Source: Variovorax sp. UMC13
GTDB taxonomy: Bacteria; Pseudomonadota; Gammaproteobacteria; Burkholderiales; Burkholderiaceae_C
Length of the DNA: 64,000 nucleotides
NCBI RefSeq assembly: GCF_014170375.1
Contig: NZ_LZZW01000003.1
Coordinates: forward strand, 124,001 to 188,000
Direction: 5' to 3'
This document shows, one piece after another, positions 59,794-64,000 of this stretch. A model generated the notes under the pieces. The model saw only the letters and a list, made by a program, of their open reading frames with translations. It was not told where the DNA came from and searched no databases. Each line of letters opens with the position of its first letter. The first letter of the stretch is position 1. A program made the position numbers and the translations under genes.

Positions 59794-60584
59794 GGATGTC
59801 TCCTGTTGTGGATGAACGAAACGGTGGCGTCGATCACGGCCTGCGGCTGGTCCCGGTGCGGGGAATGCCCGCAGTCCGGCAGCTCGAGCAGTTGCGTGGG
59901 GGGGACCCGCGATGCGATGCCGCGGATCTGTTGCAGGGTGCCGTACGCGTCGTCCTCGCCCTGGATGGCGAGGACCGGGCAGCGGATGCCCTCGAGTTCG
60001 GCTTCGATGTTCCAGTGGCGGAAGGGCGGGTGCAGCCAGATCCGGTTCCAGCCCCAGAAGGCCGAGTCCGGGTCGTCGTGGTAGCGGCCGAGCTTCTGCG
60101 GCAGGTCGGTGTCCAGGTAGGCGCTGCGCGCGAGCTCGATGTTCGCGACGGTCTTGTCTTCCACGAAGATGTGCGGCGCGAGCACCACCAGGCCCGCGAT
60201 CTTGTCGGCAAAGCGCGCGGCATGCAGCAGCGCGATCGAGCCGCCGTCGCTGTGGCCGAAGAGCCAGGGCGCCTCGGCGATGCCCAGCGCATCGAACAGC
60301 GGCGGCAGCACCTCGTGCGCCTGGCGGTGCATGAAATCGACATCCCAGGTCTCGTCGGCGTCGCGCGGGGTCGAGCGGCCGTAGCCTGGGCGCGAGAACA
60401 CCAGGCCGCGAAAACCGCCGGCCGCGCACAGCTGCGCCGGGAAGTCCTTCCACATCGCGACCGAGCCCAGGCCCTCGTGCAGGAAGACGACCAGCGGGGC
60501 GTCGCCGCGCTCGGGCGCGATCCACTCGCACTCGATGCGCACGGCGCGGCCGCGCCAGTCGATGGTGGCGAAGGTCGTGCTCAT
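59790..60584 (-). CDS. Alpha/beta hydrolase of the box cluster
   Basis: 264 residues. FLHEGLGSVAMWKDFP at the oxyanion strand, nucleophile elbow GHSDGG, acid Asp in IQGEDDAYG, and His in LPDCGHSPHRD, so the triad is complete. Similar hydrolases are common in box clusters, where a role in removing dead-end thioesters or opening a lactone has been suggested; this is not proven. ATG 60584 is chosen because upstream sequence is a repeat, not coding. Confidence 0.88.
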   Translation of the reverse strand: MSTTFATIDWRGRAVRIECEWIAPERGDAPLVVFLHEGLGSVAMWKDFPAQLCAAGGFRGLVFSRPGYGRSTPRDADETWDVDFMHRQAHEVLPPLFDALGIAEAPWLFGHSDGGSIALLHAARFADKIAGLVVLAPHIFVEDKTVANIELARSAYLDTDLPQKLGRYHDDPDSAFWGWNRIWLHPPFRHWNIEAELEGIRCPVLAIQGEDDAYGTLQQIRGIASRVPPTQLLELPDCGHSPHRDQPQAVIDATVSFIHNRRHP

Positions 60585-60591
60585 GCGTCTT

Positions 60592-60890
60592 GCTCCTTCC
60601 CCCTCCGGGGGAAGGCGGGGATGGGGGCATGCAGCGCCGGCAAAGTCCCGGCGTGTGCGAAGGCCCGGGCCGCCACCCCAACCCTCCCCCGGCGGGGGAG
60701 GGAGGAAGAGAAAGACATCGGCCGCCTCGTGCATGGCTGTGGCTCCTTCCCCCTTTGGGGGAAGGCGGGGATGGCGGCACGCAGCGCCGGCAAAGGCTGT
60801 GCTTGCATGAGGGCCCGAGCCCCCACCCCTGCCCTCCCCCAGCGGGGGAGGGAGGAAGAGGAAGACATCGGCCGCCTCATGCCTGCTGCT
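60592..60890. repeat. Two tandem ~150-bp repeats with GC hairpins
   Basis: Copy 1 is 60592-60741 and copy 2 60742 to about 60890. Each has a left hairpin (CCTTCCCCC...GGGGGAAGG), a middle part with GCAGCGCCGGCAAAG, a right hairpin (CCCTCCCCC...GGGGGAGGG), and the tail GACATCGGCCGCCTC. The tail of copy 2 abuts and includes the bclA stop; copy 1 repeats that junction. So the end of bclA with its repeat element was duplicated. Confidence 0.85.
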
Positions 60891-62451
60891 CCTGCTCGCG
60901 CAACCTGAAGCGCTGGATCTTCCCCGTCGCCGTCTTCGGCAGCTCCTCGACGAACTCGATGAAGCGCGGGTACTTGTAGGCCGCCAGGTGCTGCTTCACG
61001 AAGGCCTTGAGTTCTTCCTCCGAGGCCGCGCTGCCGCTCTTCAGCACCACGAAGGCCTTGGTCTTGGTCAGGCCGTCGCTGTCCTGCTTGCCGATCACCG
61101 CGGCCTCGAGCACGGCCGGGTGCCGCATCAGCGTGGCTTCGACCTCGAAGGGCGAAACGTAGATGCCGCTGACCTTGAGCATGTCGTCGCTGCGCCCGGC
61201 ATAGGTGTAGTAGCCGTCCGCGTCGCGCGAGTACTTGTCGCCGCTCTGGGTCCAGCCGTCGCGGAAGGTGGCGGCGCTTTTTTCGGGATTGCCCCAGTAC
61301 ATCAGCGCGCTGCTCGGGCCCTGGATGTAGAGGTCGCCGACCTCGCCGTCGGCCACGGGCCGGCCGTCCTCGCCGCGCAGCTCGATCCGGTAGCCCTCGA
61401 CCGGGCGGCCGGTGGTGCCGTAGCGGATGTCGCCCGGCCGGTTGGAGATGAAGATGTGCAGCATCTCGGTCGAGCCGATGCCGTCGATGATCTCGCAGCC
61501 GTAGTGCGCCTTGAAGCGCTCGGCGATCTCGCCCGGCAGCGCTTCGCCCGCCGACGAGCACATGCGCAGCGCGACCGCTTCGCGCGCGGGCTTCGCGGGC
61601 GAGGCGAGCATGCCCGCGAAGCCGGTCGGCGCGCCGAAGAAGACCGTGGGCTTGACGGGCGTGCCGTGCGCGGCCTGCGCTTCGCCGGTCCAGCGCCGGA
61701 AGGTGGCGTCGGGCGTGGGCCGTTCGGCCATCAGCACCACCGTGGCGCCGACCGACAGCGGGAAGGTCAGGCCGTTGCCCAGGCCGTAGGCGAAGTAGAG
61801 CTTGGCGGCCGAGAAACAGACGTCGTCCTCGGTCAGGCCCAGCACCGGCTTGCCGTAGAGCTCGGCCGTCCACCAGGGGTTGCCGTGGGTGTGGACCGTG
61901 CCCTTGGGCCGGCCGGTCGAGCCCGAGGAGTAGAGCCAGAAGGCGTGGTCCTGGGCCCGCGTGGATGCGGGCGCGGCCATCGGTGCATGGGCCGCGATCT
62001 GCGCCTCGAAGTCGAGGCCGTCCGGCGGCAGCGCGGCGGTCGGCTGCGTGACGAACAGCCGTGCCAGCGCATGCGGCGCGCGGCCCATCGCGTCCTGCAG
62101 CACCGGCAGCAGCGTGCCCGAGACCAGTGCGGCCTTGGCGCCGCTGTGCTCGAGCATGTAGGCGTAGTCGTCGGCCGTCAGCAGCGTGTTGACCGCCACC
62201 GGCACCAGCCCCGCGTAGAGCGCGCCGAGGAAGCTCACCGGCCAGTCGCTGCTGTCGAGCTGCAGCAGCAGCACGCGGTCCTCGCGCTGCAGGCCGGCGG
62301 CACGCAGCGCGCTGGCCAGCCGGCGGGCCCGGTCCTCGAGCTGGCCGTAGTTCAGCGTGCCGCGGTCGTCGATGTAGGCCAGCTTCTGCGCGCGGCCGCG
62401 GTTGAGGGCGAACAGGTGCTCGGCGAAGTTGAGGTCGGTGGGCGGGTTCAT
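60877..62451 (-). CDS. bclA: Benzoate-CoA ligase
   Basis: 524 residues of the ANL family, benzoate-CoA ligase type. LNFAEHLFALNRGRAQKLAYID at the start, P-loop LYSSGSTGRPKGTVHTHGN, FSAAKLYFAYGLGNGLTFPL, IIDGIGSTEMLHIFISNRPGDIRYGTTG, SGDKYSRDADGYYTYAGRSDDMLKVSGIYVSPFEVE, and the C-terminal catalytic Lys in LPKTATGKIQRFRLRE. It makes benzoyl-CoA, the substrate of the aerobic box pathway. It follows boxD by 57 bases; tandem hairpin repeats separate it from the downstream hydrolase. Confidence 0.95.
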   Translation of the reverse strand: MNPPTDLNFAEHLFALNRGRAQKLAYIDDRGTLNYGQLEDRARRLASALRAAGLQREDRVLLLQLDSSDWPVSFLGALYAGLVPVAVNTLLTADDYAYMLEHSGAKAALVSGTLLPVLQDAMGRAPHALARLFVTQPTAALPPDGLDFEAQIAAHAPMAAPASTRAQDHAFWLYSSGSTGRPKGTVHTHGNPWWTAELYGKPVLGLTEDDVCFSAAKLYFAYGLGNGLTFPLSVGATVVLMAERPTPDATFRRWTGEAQAAHGTPVKPTVFFGAPTGFAGMLASPAKPAREAVALRMCSSAGEALPGEIAERFKAHYGCEIIDGIGSTEMLHIFISNRPGDIRYGTTGRPVEGYRIELRGEDGRPVADGEVGDLYIQGPSSALMYWGNPEKSAATFRDGWTQSGDKYSRDADGYYTYAGRSDDMLKVSGIYVSPFEVEATLMRHPAVLEAAVIGKQDSDGLTKTKAFVVLKSGSAASEEELKAFVKQHLAAYKYPRFIEFVEELPKTATGKIQRFRLREQEQQA

Positions 62452-62508
62452 CGTGTGTCTCCTGAAGGCCGTGGGTGCCGGCGCGTTCTGTTCGGGCCCG
62501 TGCGCCGG

Positions 62509-63999
62509 CTACAGGCCGAGCGCGGCCAGCACCGCGGGGCTGGCCTGCACCGCGCTGCGGCGGTGGTAGAAGTCCAGCGCGCGCAGCCCGCCGAGTTCGG
62601 CGCCGCCGCCCGCGCGGCCCGGACCGCCGTGCAGCGACATGGGCATCACGTTGCCGTGGCCGGTGTGGGCCTGCGCCACCTCGGGCGTGACCACGTGCAC
62701 CCGACCATGGCTGGGCGCCACGCGCACGGCCATGCGGGCCAGCGCGGCGTCGTCGCTGCCGTACAGCGAGGTCACGAGCGAGCCCTGGCCGCGGTGGGCC
62801 AGCGCGATCGCATGCTCGGCGTCGCGGTAGGGCAGCAGCGTGGCGACCGGGCCGAACACCTCGAGGTCGTGCACCAGCGGCGCGGCGTCGGCATCCTTCG
62901 CGCCCAGCAGCACCGGGCCGATGCAGGCGGCGATGGCGGGATCGGCATCGACCAGCGGCTGCTGGCTGCCGTCGTGCAGCAGCTCGGCCTGCTGCCGCAG
63001 CGTGGCCAGGCCTTCGCGCACCGACTGCAGCTGCGCGCGGCTCACCAGCGAGCCCATGCGCACGCTCTCGTTGCGCGGGTTGCCCACGGTGACGGCGCGC
63101 AGCTTGGCGCCGATGGCTTCGGCCGCGGCGTCGTACACCGCCGTCGGCACCAGGATGCGGCGGATGGCGGTGCACTTCTGGCCGCTCTTGACCGTCATCT
63201 CGCGCACCACTTCGCGCACCAGCAGGTTGAAGGCCTCGCTGCCGGGCGTGGCGTCGGGCATCAGCAGGGCGGAGTTCAGGCTGTCGGCCTCGATGTTGGC
63301 GCGCACCGAGCGGTGGGCCACGGCCGCGTGCGAGCGGATCAGCGCGCCGGTCTCGGCCGAGCCGGTGAAGGAGACCACGTCGAAGGGTTCCAGCGCGTCC
63401 ATCAGCCCCTTCGAGCTGCCACAGATCACCGACAGCGCGCCGGCCGGCAGCACGCCCGCATCGACCACATCGCGCACCATGCGCTGCGTGAGCCAGGCGG
63501 TGGCGGTGCCGGGCTTGACGATCACCGGCACGCCCGAGAGAAGCGCGGGCGCGGCCTTCTCCCACAGGCCCCAGGCCGGGAAATTGAAGGCGTTGATGAA
63601 CAGCGCCACGCCCTGCGTCGGCACCTGCAGGTGCTGCGACAGGAAGACCGGCTCCTTGCCGAGCTTGAGCGCGTCGCCGTCGCGCAGCACCTGCACGTCG
63701 CCCAGCGCGTCGCCCCACTTGGCGTACTGGCCGAGCGTGAAGATCGCGCCGTCGATGTCGACCGCGGAGTCGCTCTTCACCGTGCCCGAGTTGGCGGTGG
63801 CGATCTCGTAGTAAGCGTCGCGGTGCGTCTGCAGTACCTTGACCACCGCGCCGAGCAAGGCCGCGCGCTGCCGGTAAGTCAGTGCACGCAGGCCGGAACC
63901 GCCGGTGTCGCGGGCGAAGCGGAAGGCCTCGGGCAGGTCCAGCCCGGTCGCGTCGACGCGGGCCAGTTCGGTGCCCAGCACCGGGTCGAAGAGCGGCGT
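62509..63999 (-). CDS. boxD: 3,4-dehydroadipyl-CoA semialdehyde dehydrogenase, 5' partial
   Basis: An aldehyde-dehydrogenase-family enzyme that oxidises the ring-opened semialdehyde of the box pathway with NADP. The frame is open to the right edge and reads PLFDPVLGTELARVDATG, so the start is outside. Seen: FINAFNFPAWGLWEKAAPALL, VIVKPGTATAWL, SFTGSAETGALIRSH, the general base Glu in NIEADSLNSALL, the catalytic Cys in VKSGQKCTAIRRILVP, and LEVFGPVATLLPY. Boxes and order are those of BoxD rather than of general aldehyde dehydrogenases. It is upstream of bclA in the same operon; boxA/B/C are expected beyond the window or elsewhere. Confidence 0.93.
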   Translation of the reverse strand, partial: TPLFDPVLGTELARVDATGLDLPEAFRFARDTGGSGLRALTYRQRAALLGAVVKVLQTHRDAYYEIATANSGTVKSDSAVDIDGAIFTLGQYAKWGDALGDVQVLRDGDALKLGKEPVFLSQHLQVPTQGVALFINAFNFPAWGLWEKAAPALLSGVPVIVKPGTATAWLTQRMVRDVVDAGVLPAGALSVICGSSKGLMDALEPFDVVSFTGSAETGALIRSHAAVAHRSVRANIEADSLNSALLMPDATPGSEAFNLLVREVVREMTVKSGQKCTAIRRILVPTAVYDAAAEAIGAKLRAVTVGNPRNESVRMGSLVSRAQLQSVREGLATLRQQAELLHDGSQQPLVDADPAIAACIGPVLLGAKDADAAPLVHDLEVFGPVATLLPYRDAEHAIALAHRGQGSLVTSLYGSDDAALARMAVRVAPSHGRVHVVTPEVAQAHTGHGNVMPMSLHGGPGRAGGGAELGGLRALDFYHRRSAVQASPAVLAALGL

Positions 64000-64000
64000 G

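Noticed and set aside
60592..60890. CRISPR array or insertion sequence
   Set aside because: There are only two 150-bp units without spacers, no transposase and no flanking target duplication; it is a tandem duplication of a hairpin element.

Overview
The window is about 69 percent GC with dense, mostly unidirectional operons. Its gene set (box-pathway benzoate genes, a Bug/TctC binding protein, LivKHMGF-type transporters, DUF2069, Mpo1-like and PA0069-type radical SAM genes) suggests a soil or plant-associated Burkholderiales bacterium, most likely Comamonadaceae close to Variovorax. This rests on recognising gene families and their arrangement, not on a search.

Layout. 1-4.6 kb: the 3' part of a GGDEF-EAL gene, a regulator-rich intergenic stretch, a degenerate receiver protein, a hemolysin III-type membrane protein, and nitronate monooxygenase coupled to folA. 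4.6-12.1 kb: an accessory block between folA and thyA. It opens with a 40-bp AT-rich palindrome and holds a 5'-truncated type II secretion/type IV pilus ATPase, a GspF-like protein, a pseudopilin-like protein and three related AraC-type genes, one of which has lost its DNA-binding domain. 12.1-26.1 kb: housekeeping and metabolic genes (thyA, an FAD-linked oxidase, YihY, thioredoxin, a LysR/M20 peptidase/TctC unit, metY with a hydrolase, a CBS protein with a histidine kinase, an MBL-fold protein).

26.2-43.5 kb: one minus-strand operon, glgB-glgE-treS/mak-channel-glgX-treZ-malQ/treY. Together the enzymes can turn alpha-glucan into trehalose (TreY, TreZ), trehalose into maltose and maltose 1-phosphate (TreS-Mak), and return it to branched glucan (GlgE, GlgB), with MalQ and GlgX trimming. 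A mechanosensitive-type membrane protein sits inside the operon, which fits osmotic adaptation.

43.7-48.3 kb: a DUF3829 lipoprotein, a SplB-like radical SAM gene with a perfect LexA box, a LysR/SDR divergent pair and a DUF1272 protein. 48.3-64 kb: acyl-CoA and aromatic acid catabolism. A Crp/Fnr-type regulator is divergent from a dehydrogenase-CoA synthetase-hydratase unit; a BKACE gene and an orphan binding protein follow. The same palindrome (GTCGT-N4-ACGAC) lies at exactly -41.5 from matching -10 elements in front of both units, so the regulator probably activates both as a class II activator. The right end is boxD-bclA-hydrolase-livK/H/M/G/F, a benzoate uptake and benzoyl-CoA operon; boxD runs off the window.
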